Positions 21,788 to 33,100 of a stretch of DNA of 64,000 bases are shown piece after piece (position 1 is the stretch's first letter; every line of letters starts with the position of its first letter). The stretch comes from Pyrus communis. Its lineage: Eukaryota; Streptophyta; Magnoliopsida; Rosales; Rosaceae. The stretch spans positions 7,071,501-7,135,500 of the forward strand of contig NC_084813.1 of the NCBI RefSeq assembly GCF_963583255.1. Reading direction: 5' to 3'. The translations under genes were made by a program, and so were the position numbers. The notes below the pieces were generated by a model. The model saw nothing but the letters and a program-made list of their open reading frames with translations, had not been told where the DNA came from and ran no database searches.

Positions 21788-22404
21788 TGTCACGCCCTGA
21801 TCCCGACATACGTCCAGGATCGACACGTGATGTCACCAAATATTCGTATATCTCACATACCCCGTCTTCGGAATATGGCAAATCACAATTCAAGAATCAA
21901 TTTGCAAAGAAATTTTTCGTTCACCTTATGGCTGCATCTAACCTCCTCGTTAGATTGTCTACGTACCCTCAATAGGGATCAAGCCATTTGTAGTTCACTA
22001 CACAAAATCAGACGTTTAATCCACTAAGTTCAAGCAGAAAAGCATTGCATTCCTCAATCATTCAATATAACTTGACAACATGTAATTCCTGGACTCAGGC
22101 TACATAACCAATCCCCATGAAAACATGATCTCACTCCCAGCCAACATAAAAATCATTAAGTCTCATCATGATAACGCAATTCACAACACACATCATATTT
22201 AAGAGCCGACTAACACAAAACCATCCCCTAGCCGCTTTAATTAATTAATTAATTAATGAGATCAAAGTAAAACAATCATTCTCGTATCTTCTAAATTCAT
22301 ACCTTATGAAATCATAATCGAATCATAGAAAATCTCGAAGGAGTCACTCAGATGTCCAACATCTTTTCTAACTCAATTCACAAGACTCTCGAAACCATTG
22401 ACAC

Positions 22405-22432
22405 AAATATATATATATATATATATATATAT
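22405..22432. repeat. (AT)n microsatellite in LTR 1
   Basis: About 12 AT units. The equivalent run in LTR 2 (27590-27641) is longer and starts with ACATATACATAC, so it has expanded or contracted since insertion. Confidence 0.9.
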
Positions 22433-22605
22433 CTAAGGCTAGAGTGACACAGTTAGGCCAAGCCTACTTCTCCAAACAATGGAATTTTTGGCCACTTCAC
22501 GAAATTCAACAACCTCGGATTCCGGACCACTCAATGGAACCAAACCAAATATGATCGCCTAAAAATGTACCATGTACAACCAATCATCATCACCTCTAGA
22601 ATGCG

Positions 22606-22752
22606 TATAGTCCCCCATCACGGATATACCAAGCAGGACCATAGGCATAAACTCATCGTGCAGGCAGTGATCACCCATCGCGGATATACCAAGCATGATC
22701 ACCTCCAAATACATATGGTCCCCCATCGCGGATATACCAAGCAGGACCATCC
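22606..22752. repeat. Module repeats inside LTR 1
   Basis: Three units of the form CCCATCRCGGATATACCAAGC, each ending in AGGACCAT or ATGATCAC, occur about 60 bp apart. The same triplet is in LTR 2 at about 27820-27960. Diverged forms with GCGGATTAACCAAGC lie in the internal region (26190-26470) and in the flanking older repeat. Confidence 0.85.
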
Positions 22753-23934
22753 ATGTACCATAACTACGTGGTGCAATCTCATCATCACACATTAAACATA
22801 ATTATACGCATACATGCTATCGATTCCACATATCAACCAACATCTAGTCATATGAAGCACAACACAAGAAATTCCCTTAATTACTATTTCTACTAAAAAT
22901 CTAATAAAGTACTAACTCATCTCCTAACTTCCATCTCCATCTCATGCTAGGTAATAGTGCCAAATTCAAATAGGTATTCCATTGGCAAGCATATCCAAAT
23001 AATTATCAAACAATATTTAGATCCCATAATTGTCATAACATTCATCATAATTATCATTCACATTATTAAAAAGTTAATTAAACACATATATATCACAAAC
23101 ATCATCATTACACAAGCCAAATCATAGTTAATTAAGTTCACATTTCAATAGAAATCATAATTATAAGATCAATTCATATTCACAAATGATACCAATATAA
23201 GAAATCAAGGTAATAACCATATCACATATGTTAAAGTTTGGTGATGATCCAACGGTCAGATTGTCGATTCACACTTTTAACAATTAACGTATCGTAGAGA
23301 ATTTAGGTTCCATCAACCTATGTCATACAATTACCAAAACTGAGCTCAAGACATCTAATTTAGCCTAAGAGTGACATCGACGGCCCCTGGCCAAGCGCTG
23401 CTGCGGGTGGCGGTCGGCCGTCCAGACTCGTCGGAAAAATCCAACTATTTCAAAAAATTACCAAAATTTACAAGAATGACGATCTCAATGAGTAGAGTAA
23501 ACTTTATACCTGCGACCAAGGCCAATTTGGCCAGAAAACACCCCAAACTGGCCACGAACTGCCGAAACCCTAAGGTGGGTGTGGATTGAATTCGGCTTCC
23601 AATCGAACTCCGACGCCTCCAACACCGATTGAGCCTTGTTCTTGGGGTTGAGGGGAGTCTTTTGGTGGTGGTCATGGATGGTGAAACTTGCCAGAGCCAT
23701 CGGAAAAAGGGATAAAGCCGATGGAACACCCGTGGGTTTGTGGCTTCGAACTGGAAAAATGGGAAAGAAATTGGGGAATCTAATACTACAAAGATGTAGG
23801 GCTCATCAAGAGCTTTCCATGGACACAAGATCACTCAAAACGGAGTTCGGATGAAGGAGATACAAGCGGTTCAAGTTTGTGGGTTAGCGGGTCCAATTCA
23901 ACCCCAAAACGGGTTAGCAGCAGCCTTTTTCCTT

Positions 23935-23965
<31 letters not shown>

Positions 23966-24779
23966 CCTCTTTTTTTTTTCTCCTCCTCATTGGTTCTTTT
24001 CTAATTCCCTTAACCGGTTCCCTTAACCCAAATATATATTTGGGCCTTTTACCCTCTAGTGGAAATTAAATAATTTTCACAACCTAAAGTTTCACAACTT
24101 CAAATGTCCGTAACTATACCGTCATAATCCGGACTCGCAAACGGCTTTCGCCTATGCACTCGTGGCTTCGAGACCTATTCGAAAAAGTTACTTGTGACCT
24201 CAAAAGGTCAACGAGTAAATAATAATTTTCCAAACTTCACCTTTCATACCTAGTTTAATTGAAATCTAATTTCATATAAACTAATATAAATTCTCGAAAA
24301 ATAATATAAAATCTCAATAATACAAATACGTAGATTATAACAGTGAAATCCGAGAATGGGATTTCACATTCTTTCCCCTTTATAAAATTTCGTCCTCGAA
24401 ATTTCAGTATCAATTCCATATTCACCAATGCCACATATTTAATAGGTAACGATGCCATAATGACTTTCACACTTTCATTATACTTGAATTTGACTATCAT
24501 CAAGTTCGACAACATCGAACTGCAACTCACAATTTCAATTATCTTCGTTTCAAGACGATCTCAAAACCAAATCTTGGTACAAGCACAAAGAATGCCACAT
24601 TTAATAAGAATTCATCAATATACTCATGATTCTGGCAACCAAACCAACCAAATTTATAATTACAACTTTCCCTATCATTCCATTTATAGTGAATAAAATT
24701 ATAACCTCAGTCTACGAGTTTATTCAAGCTCAAAATAAATAAATCAACGGATAGATCATCATGATTCTCACCCATATAC

Positions 24780-25370
24780 TCAGATTCCCAGTAACATTTA
24801 TTGGCAGAATAAATATTAGAAAGTCTAGCCATGCACATTGGCAAAATATGTATCAAACATCAAGCCGCAATCTGAATTGGTTAAATAAATACCTGATTAT
24901 CAAACCACATCTACCATTGGCTAGATAAATACTAGCATAATGACCACAAACATTGGTAAAACCACTTACCATTATTGACTATACATAGCCGTTACCACGA
25001 TTCTTCCTCAAAACTTCTAGCCACACCCACTGGTGATACCAACTTCAGAAAATTTTCACCATACTAATCATTAGCAAAACAAACATCATAAATTCCAACC
25101 GTAACCCTCATTGATCAAATAAATATTAGAATTTCAAGCCAAACCATCAGAATTGGCAAATCACATATCAACAATTCCAGCCACATTCATTGGAATTCCA
25201 AATCACAATTATTCACCACTATATATTAAACCAATCATAGCCTTAGGTTACGATTTCATTCCCGCTCATAAAATCATCATGACTTTCATAAATATTAAAA
25301 TTTTCAATCATAATTATCATGGCCATAAGATTTGAAAATGTCTAACCATAATCATCATTGGCGAAACACC
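24780..25370. repeat. Imperfect tandem array, ~60-70-bp unit
   Basis: Degenerate units share a core like CCAACCACAYYCATTGGCAAA followed by AYAAATATYAGAATTTC. About eight are recognisable with heavy divergence. They form part of the non-coding internal domain. Confidence 0.6.
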
Positions 25371-26029
25371 GATTTCATCAATCAATTAAATCACTATGGT
25401 TCAACATAATACCATAATTCATAGCATGTAACATATCAAAGAACCAACGAAGCATAGTCTTATTCTCCAGCCACTGTGATCCACTAATCTATTCATAATA
25501 GTAACAATCACATCCAACATCATTCCACAATCACTCCAATTACTCATCTCCATGAATCAAAGATGCACAACATTAACGTCTAACTACATCAATCTATCAA
25601 TGAAATAACATATCATTTCACGAATTTAATCACATTTCACGAATTTAATTAAAGAACTCTACATAAATCCCCACTTGGATTATAAGTAATAACATGGTGA
25701 ATTCATTTATATTCACAAGTTCTACTGTGATTACTCCCCATTCACTCAAATCTAGGGTCAGACTAACCTTATGAAAATAATAAGTAAGAGCAAGGATTTC
25801 AAACAACTCAACGAAATCCAAAATATCCAGTGGTTTCTCATAATCTACCCAAATCTATCACATGTATAATCCATGCCTACATCATGAGAATGGTGCACTG
25901 ACCAACCAAAACTCGAATAACTGCAAAGCTCGGGTGAGGGACAATAATCCAAGTATGTAATACAATTAATAAAACCAGCCATCAATCACAATTTATAAAC
26001 CTTGAATATAAATCATTCATAAGAAATCA

Positions 26030-26700
26030 ATACCAAACCTTTGAAAACTTTGAAGGAGTCACCTAGACATCCAACAGTTCGTCTGAAATAAATCACAATA
26101 TCTCACAACCATAATCTCATACAACACAATGAAAAGTAGGGCTAGAGGTAGCAATTCGGCCGAAACCTACATAAGTAACCAAACAGGAAGTGGCCTCCCA
26201 AAGCGGATTAACCAAGCAAAGCCATCCCTAAGAAAGTAACCAAGTAGGCAGTGACCCCCCAATGCAGTTTAACCAAGCAAAGTCACTCCTACAGCTGTTA
26301 GAAAGTGAACACCCAATGCGGATTAACCCAGCGTGATCACTCCATACATGGCCATAAGGATCACCCAACGCGGATTAACCAAGCGTGAACCATGCATAAA
26401 GTATGGTCCCCCAATGTGGATTAACCAAGCAGGACCACTAGTGACCCCCCAATGCGGATTTAACCAAGCAGGGTCATAGTCCACTACTAGCCCTCAATTT
26501 ACAAAACATTTCAATATGCAATTCGAATCACTTTTCCCAAATATTACCAATCCATGAATCAAATCACATTTAATAATCATAGATCGAGGGCCAATTATAA
26601 AAGAATCACGTTTTAACAGAAAACACATTTATAAAATCAAGTCAGATCCACACAAGATAACAATTACGAAAACAGGGTAATCACCAATATCACATAAATT
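26030..26700 (-). repeat. Diverged LTR-like segment inside the internal domain
   Basis: GAAGGAGTCACCTAGACATCC, AGGGCTAGAGGTAGCAATTCGG and the module series GCGGATTAACCAAGC parallel, in the same order, GAAGGAGTCACTCAGATGTCC, AAGGCTAGAGTGACACAGTTAG and the GCGGATATACCAAGC series of LTR 1. The internal domain therefore includes old LTR-derived sequence. Confidence 0.65.
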
Positions 26701-27590
26701 AAAGTCACTCACCGAGGTAAGTCTGCAAAGCTTCACTAAGTCTCTAGTGATACTAATTTTAGTAATTCAATTGGTTCAAAACCCGTTGGCCAAAGTAATA
26801 CCAATGCAAATCATAATTCCCGTATATATAAACATATATCACATGAATGCACCTTTATGCATAAAAAAATTGTGAAATCATGTACCACAATGCCTATCGT
26901 AATTCACGCCAACAAGACTTGAGAAGGTTGTATATCATAGAGTAAGATCAATTGCTCTGATACCATTAAAGTTGTCACGCCCCGATCTCGACATACGTCA
27001 AGGATCGACACGTGACGTCACCAAATATTCGTATATCTCACATATCCTGTCTCCGGAATATGGCAAATCACAATTCAAGAATCAATTCGTAAAGAAATTT
27101 TTCGTTCGCCTTATGGTTGCATCTAACCTCTTCGTTAGACTGCCTACGTACCTTCAATAGGGATCAAGCCATTCGTAGTTCACTACACAAAATCAGACGT
27201 TTAATCCACTAAGTTCAAGCAAAAAAGCATTGCATTCTTCAATCATTCAATATAACTTGACAACATGTAATTCCTGGACTCAGGCTATATAACCAATCCC
27301 CATGAAAACATGATCTCACTCCCAGCCAACATAAAAATCATTAAGTCTCATCATGATATCGCAATCATAACACACATCATATTTAAGAGCTGACTAACAC
27401 AAAACCATCCTTTAGCCGCATTAATTAATTAATTAATGAGATCAAAGTAAAACAATCATTCTCATATCTTCTAAATTCATACCTTATGAAATCATAATCG
27501 AATCATAGAAAATCCCGAAGGAGTCACTCAAACGTCCAACATCTTTTCTAATTCAATTCACAAGACTCTCGAAGCCATTGACACAAACAT

Positions 27591-27642
<52 letters not shown>

Positions 27643-28674
27643 AAGGCTAGAGTGACACAGTTAGACCAAGCCTACTTCTCCAAACAATGAAATTTTTGGC
27701 CACTTCACGAAATTCAACAACCTCAGGTTCCGGACCACTCAACGGAACCAAACCAAATATGATCGCCTAAAAATGTACCATGTACAACCAATCATCATCA
27801 CCTCTAGAATGCGTATGGTCCCCCATTGCGGATATACTAAGCAGGACCATAGGCATAAACTTATCGTGCATGTAGTGATCACCCATCGCAGATATACCAA
27901 GCATGATCACCTCCAAATACATATGGTCCCCCATCGCGGATATACCAAGCAGGACCATCCATGTACCACAACTACGTGGTGCAATCTCATCATCACACAT
28001 TAAACATAATTATACGCATACATGCTATCGATTCCACATATCAACCAGCATCTAGTCATATGAAGCACAACACAAGAAATTCCCTTAATCACTATTTCTA
28101 CTAAAAATCTAATAAAGTACTAACTTATATCCTGACTTCCATCTCCATCTCATGCTAGGTAATAGTGCCAAGTTCAAATGGGTATTCAATTGGCAAGCAT
28201 ATCCAAATAATTATCAAAAAAATATTTAGATCCCATAATTGTCATAAAATTCATCATAATTATCATTCACATTATTAAAAAGTTAATTAAACACATATAT
28301 ATCACAAACATCATCATTACACAAGCCAAATCATAGTTAATTAAGTTCACATTTCAATAGAAATCATAATTAGAGCATTCCCACCGTTGGGTTTTGCTCG
28401 GGGGACAGGGGAGAAACAAGGGGCCCGAGGGCCAGGCGATGTGGTCTAGCGTAGCCCAGCCCGATGGAAGGGGGAGGCCCGAGCTCCGGGCCCGTGGGGG
28501 ATTGCCAGCCCTTGAGCCCGAGGTGGGGGTGACGCAAGGCTGACGCCAGGGTGGCGTCAGCGCATTATTTAAAATTTTTTGTGTCAGGCGCGTGCACCCC
28601 ACCCGCGCGTGGGGGCGCGTCGCCGACACAAAAATCAGAAAAAACAGAAGCCGTCAGTTACCGTTGGGAAGCCA

Positions 28675-28815
28675 CGTGGCTTTCCACGGTGCGTTAGATC
28701 CTAACGGTCACTTAATGTGAACCGTTAGGATCTAACGCACCGTTCGATCTCAACGGTAAAAAAAAAAAATTAAGTCAGATTTAATATCCACCGTTCGATC
28801 TGAGATCAACGGTGG
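28675..28815. repeat. Subterminal inverted words in Harbinger left end
   Basis: GGTGCGTTAGATCCTAACGGT and its inverse ACCGTTAGGATCTAACGCACC are separated by only a few bases, and TCCACCGTTCGATCTGA faces its inverse ATCAACGGTGGATAT. They form two hairpins likely to be transposase-binding subterminal repeats. Confidence 0.8.
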
Positions 28816-29176
28816 ATATTAAAATGCTTTATAAATTAAAAAATAAATGAAAAAATAGTTTTAAAAATCTGAAAAGTTACCGTTGTGACACGTGGCACAA
28901 TCTGGAGTGTTGAAATTCAAAATTTTTTAAATCCAACGGCAGAGATTAATTAATTGAATAAAAATTTAAAAAAATTGTAAAAAATTCAAAAAAATTCAAA
29001 AAAATATCTGAAAAATCTGAAAAAAATTGTAAAAAAAATTGTTTTTACTTTTCTACTTTTCTATAAATACCTTCTCATTATCATCTACCTTACACAACAA
29101 TTTCATATTTTCTCAACTACTTTCAATCACATTCCTTTCTTTGTCTCAAATTTTGAATCCATTTTTTTTCAAAAAA

Positions 29177-30474
29177 ATGACCACTGGTGCAGATACGAAT
29201 TGGTCGCTTATTGAAGATGTTGCGTTGTGTACTAGCTGGGTTGAAGTTACTCATAGTTCCCTTACGGGTAATGAGATGCAGTTGCGAGAAATGTGGAGTC
29301 TTATTCATACCAATTTTCTTGAGAAAATTGGTGGGAAAAGAACCAAAGAATCGATGTCCAGTCGTTGGAAATTACTTAGCCAATCGTTTAGTACGTGGAG
29401 AGACGCCTTGGCACAAGCTAGTAGTAATATTCGAAGTGGGGAAAATTACTCGGATCAGGTAACAATATATTATTTATTTGATACCCAAATTTACATTATA
29501 ATTATTTGTTTGTATTATTTATTTGTTACGTACATAATTTATTATTTATTGTTTGTATTATTTATTTGTTACTGTCATAATTTATTATTTATTGTTTGTA
29601 TTATTTATTTGTTATTTATTATTTATTATTTATTATTTGTATTATTTATTTGTTACATACATAATTTATTATTTATGGTTTGTATTATTTATTTGTTACT
29701 GACTTACATTATAATTATGTTGTTTGTATTATTTATTTGTTACTTATTTTCATTATAATTATTTATTTGTTACTTATTTTTATTGTGTAGGAACTTCAAG
29801 CACAAGCTTGGTACGCTGCCAAAACCAAAAGCAAAAATAAATCATTCAACCGGTGGGAATGTTGGAATATTGTCAAAGATTGTCCTAAATTTAGAGTTGT
29901 GCCAGTCGGTCCAGAAGTGCACATGAACAGCACCCCTCTACACTCTACACCCGATCATGTTCATGAAGATGATGCAGAAGAAGTGCCCGAAACGCCCCTC
30001 CCTGAACAAGCGTCGGGTTCGACCCGTTTTCCAATTAGGCCTCAAGGTAAGAAGGCTTCAAAGAGAAAAGGGAGTGCTTCGAAGAACGATTATGCAAAGT
30101 TCATGGAAGAACTTACTCGCCAAGGTGAATTGACTTTGGCGAGGGAACTGGCGAAAGATGAGGCTGATAAGGCTAGAGATGCATCAAAAGCAGCAGCTGT
30201 TGAGAGAGAATTTTATGCTAATGAGAGAGAAAGAGAGCTACTTAGGCAAGAAAGGGAACATGTTAGAGAAGAAAGACGGGCTCAACAAGATCGTGAGATT
30301 ATGAACATGTCTTTAGAAGGGAAGTCTCCAAATTCTAAATTTTTTTGGAAGTCAGAAAAAGCGGACGTGGTGCGAAGGAGGCGTGCAAGAGAAACAATAG
30401 CAAGCCAAGGTGGTTCTAGCACCGCAAGAGAAGATCATCCTAGCACTACAAATTGGTTAAGTGATGATGAATAG
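29177..30474 (+). CDS. Harbinger ORF1: Myb/trihelix-like DNA-binding protein
   Basis: Two exons, 29177-29458 and 29791-30474, give an uninterrupted 321-residue protein. Residues ~8-90 form a Myb/SANT-like (trihelix) domain with NWSLIEDVALCTSW and an SMSSRWKLLSQ helix. Residues ~95-300 resemble the NAM-associated C-terminal region, with NRWECWNIVKDCPKF, a Lys/Arg-rich KKASKRKG stretch that may be a nuclear signal, and a long charged coiled coil (EREFYANERERELLRQERE). In PIF/Harbinger elements this protein helps import the transposase into the nucleus and bind the ends. The start lies just after an A-rich leader, and an upstream in-frame ATG exists at 29039 but would add a hydrophobic stretch foreign to the family. 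Intact here, unlike the transposase. Confidence 0.85.
29459..29790. repeat. TATTATTTATTTGTTAC array filling the ORF1 intron
   Basis: The intron consists largely of repeated words such as GTATTATTTATTTGTTAC and CATAATTTATTATTTATTG. It keeps GT and AG ends. Confidence 0.85.
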
Positions 30475-30609
30475 AGTACTTTTTGTAATCGGAGCCCATA
30501 ATTTTCTAATCACTTTGGGTTGTAATTTATTATTTATTGTTTGTATTATTTATGTTGTTTCCAATTTCTTGAATATTTATTCAAATTAATTTGGTAAGTT
30601 ATTTATACT

Positions 30610-30840
30610 AAGAATTACCCTCTGCCTCCTTGCTTTCCTCACGACATGAAAATTATTAACAGACCCTCTGCCTCCTTGGTAAGTTATTAACAAACCCTCT
30701 ACCTCCTTGTATAAAATAATTAAAAGTCCATGACCATGACCATTGTTCTAATTAAAAGTCCTTGTTAAAATAATTAAAAGTCCATCGTTCTAATTAAAAG
30801 TCCTTGTATAAAATAATTAAAAGTCCATCGTTCTAATTAC
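30610..30840. repeat. Short repeats after ORF1
   Basis: CCCTCTGCCTCCTTG occurs two to three times and AATTAAAAGTCCATCGTTCT / AAAAGTCCTTG words recur. They lie in the non-coding gap between the two convergent Harbinger genes. Confidence 0.7.
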
Positions 30841-31230
30841 ATAAACATAAACATAAAAAAATAACATAAACATAAACATAAACATACTAAGAATTACATA
30901 TACTAAGAATTACATAAACATAAACATAAAAAAATTACATAAACATAAACATAAACATACTAAGAATTACATATACTAAGAATTACATAAACATAAACAT
31001 AAAAAAATTACATAAACATAAACATAAGCATAAACATACTAAGAATTACATATACTAAGAATTACATAAACATAAACATAAAAAAATGACATAAACATAA
31101 ACATAAACATACTAAGAATTACATAAACATAAACATAAACATACTAAGAATTACATATACTAAGAATTACATAAACATAAACATAAAAAAATTACATAAA
31201 CATACCAAATAATAAAACACACCAAATAAA
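30835..31230. repeat. Minisatellite in Harbinger interior
   Basis: Repeats of ACATAAACATAAACATA with AAAAAAATTACATAAAC and TACTAAGAATTACATATAC form higher-order units of roughly 80-90 bp, at least four times, between the convergent genes. Confidence 0.9.
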
Positions 31231-31273
31231 ATAACATAAACATACCAAATTAAAAAAAACACACTAAATGAAC

Positions 31274-32666
31274 TTAATTATCTTCAGCTTGTTTCAATGC
31301 CCACTGGTGCTCTATCAAGTCAATTTGTCGGGCATTGTGCATGTCTGGCATTTGAAATGCAGTATATCGTTGAATGAGCCTTTCATTGTAACGTCCATCC
31401 CTTTGTAATGGCTCATGTTGCACGGGCTCATCGGTGGCGTCATAAGCACAATATATACGTGTTCTTGAATTGTTCATCGGGTCTGGCTCATATTCATCAA
31501 CAGCTTCATAATCGTACTCATCTTCCACAATCATGTTGTGAAGAATGATGCACGTCATCATGATGGATCGAAGCGACTCTACATCAAACAATCTGGCAGC
31601 ACCTCTGACGATCGCCCAGCGAGCTTGGAGGATACCGAAACAACGCTCCACATCCTTCCTGCACCCCTCTTGACAGCTTGCAAAGTGTTTTTCCTTTGCA
31701 CTTAGCGGACGTGGCACTGTTTTGACAAATGTTGACCAGCTAGGTAGTATGGCCCGTCGTACATACGTCCGTTGACCTCATACGTAACTTTTGGTACCTT
31801 TCCTTGCAGGACATCGTTGAACACTGGGGATTGGGCAAGGACGTTGATGTCATTTTGAGCTCCCGGGACCCCAAAAAAGGCGTGCCAAATCCATGTATCA
31901 AAAGATGCCACCGCCTCCAGAATGATACTTTTTGCTCATTTTCTGTCCCCGTAAGCGCCTTGCCATGCACTTGGACAGTTTTTCCACGTCCAGTGCATAC
32001 AATCAATGCTTCCAATCATCCAGGAAAGCCACGCATCTCCGCCTTCTTCAACAGCCGCTCCAAGTCCATGTGTGTAGGTTTGCGGAGGTACTCAGCGGTG
32101 TAGATAGATTCGATTGCTCCGCAAAACCTCATCAGGGACTCAAGAATGGTTGATTTCCCCATCCTCGTTATCTCATCCACTTGGTCTGCAGATGCTCCAT
32201 ATGCAAGCATCCGCAAGGCAGCAGTAATTTTTTGCTCAGGCAGTAGACCCATAGCACCAAAAGCATCTTTTTTTTGCACAAAATAAGAATCATGGTTGCA
32301 AGCAGCAATCATGATTTTGTTGAACAAATGTCGTTCCATTCTAAAACGACGTCTAAAGTATGTATCAGGGAATGCACTATTAGGAACAAAATAATCATCC
32401 AAGAGTTCCATACCTCGTCGTTGCCTGCTTCTATCAAGGTTTCCGGAACGGCTGGGCCTGCAGATCTGAGCCGCAGCTTGGATAACTCGACGGGAATGTG
32501 AGGCTCTGCCCCTTCTTACTTCGTTATCTCTCATTTGACGCTCCTCATCCTCTTCCCTCTCATTTCTTACCCCCTGGTGATTGAAGATTGCTTCTGATTC
32601 GTTAACCAATTCTTCCTCTTCCTGATTGAATTCCCACATCATCCTTGAGGAAGAAGAAGAAGACAT
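31274..32666 (-). pseudogene. Harbinger transposase, inactivated
   Basis: The minus-strand frame opens at 32666 with an acidic leader and the HTH-like block TYFRRRFRMERHLFNKIM, then QKITAALRMLAYG and a GKSTILESLMRFCGAIE segment. It belongs to the plant PIF/Harbinger DDE nuclease family (DDE_Tnp_4). Three lesions break it. A single-base loss just after MRGFPG (about 32016-32020) causes a frameshift. A TGA at 31936-31938 lies within the next block, after GAYGDRK. A small deletion at about 31738-31745, with GCTAGG-type microhomology, shifts frame again. The acidic residues in SIDCMHW, GAQNDINVLAQ and VERCFGILQ remain but lie in different frames. Very similar proteins are common in Malus-type genomes. 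Non-functional in this copy. Confidence 0.9.
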
Positions 32667-32814
32667 TGAAAGAAAGAAACAGAAACTATGAATAATGATA
32701 CAGATTTTTGTGAATAAGGAAGCAGAAACTATGAATAATAATAGAGATCTTGAGAATTTTGGTGTGAGATTTGTGAGGATGGATGGTGGATTATATAGAG
32801 GATTCAGAAAGGAT

Positions 32815-33100
32815 TAGGTTGTGCATAATGCCACGTGGCATGCCGTCATTCGTTACAAATCTGATGGAAATCTATCCTCAAAGATTGTGAACAGATTATG
32901 ACACGTGGCATGCCGTCATTCGTTAAAAATCTGATGGAAATCTATCCTCAAAGATTGTGAACAGATTATGACACGTGGCGCGACGTGATTGGTTAATAAT
33001 CTTATCAGAAATCCATCACCAATAATTGTATTATTTTGTATTATTTAATAATACTTCGGATAATGACACGTGGCGCAACGAGAACGATTAAAAACTTATC
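32815..33100. repeat. Subterminal ~75-bp repeats, Harbinger right end
   Basis: GACACGTGGCATGCCGTCATTCG-type units occur twice almost identically, followed by two diverged units (GACACGTGGCGCGACG and GACACGTGGCGCAACG). They lie upstream of the transposase and contain the G-box-like CACGTG core. Confidence 0.85.

Larger units (their letters stand above)
21788..24368 (-). repeat. LTR 1 (3' LTR) of nested chromovirus-type element
   Basis: This 2581-bp LTR runs from TGTCACGCCCTGATCCCGAC to GAATGGGATTTCACA as written on the plus strand. The element lies on the minus strand, so this is its 3' LTR. Immediately inside, the reverse complement reads AAAGGGGAAAGAA, a polypurine tract, preceded by ATTTCGAGGACGAAAT, the usual 3' end of chromovirus pol. 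The preceding bases TCGCC (21783-21787) are repeated after LTR 2. It holds module repeats (22600-22760), an (AT)n run near 22409 and a poly-T run near 23938. Confidence 0.9.
24369..26972 (-). mobile_element. Non-coding internal domain of the LTR element (LARD-like)
   Basis: The 2.6-kb region between the LTRs contains no gag, protease, RT, RNase H or integrase that I can detect in any frame. At its 26972 end the reverse complement reads TGGTATCAGAGCAATTGATC, an initiator-tRNA-Met primer-binding site; at the 24369 end is the polypurine tract. So it keeps only cis signals, like large retrotransposon derivatives. The stretch 26030-26700 resembles a diverged LTR of the same family, and 24780-25370 is an imperfect tandem array. 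Confidence 0.8.

Noticed and set aside
22559..22795. Repetitive frames reading TKQDH / LGISAMGDH on the two strands
   Set aside because: They are translations of the tandem LTR modules, not protein repeats.
23371..23854. Open frames on both strands in LTR 1 and the matching LTR 2 region (33619-34160)
   Set aside because: Lengths and frames differ between the two LTR copies and no domain is present; LTR composition explains them.
24780..25370. Regular spaced repeats considered as a CRISPR-like array
   Set aside because: Units are degenerate, with no constant repeat and unique spacer pattern, and this is plant nuclear DNA inside a retrotransposon.
29039..29176. Upstream in-frame ATG for the Harbinger ORF1
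   Set aside because: The added hydrophobic Phe/Leu-rich leader has no counterpart in Myb-like ORF1 proteins, and the 29177 start matches the domain.
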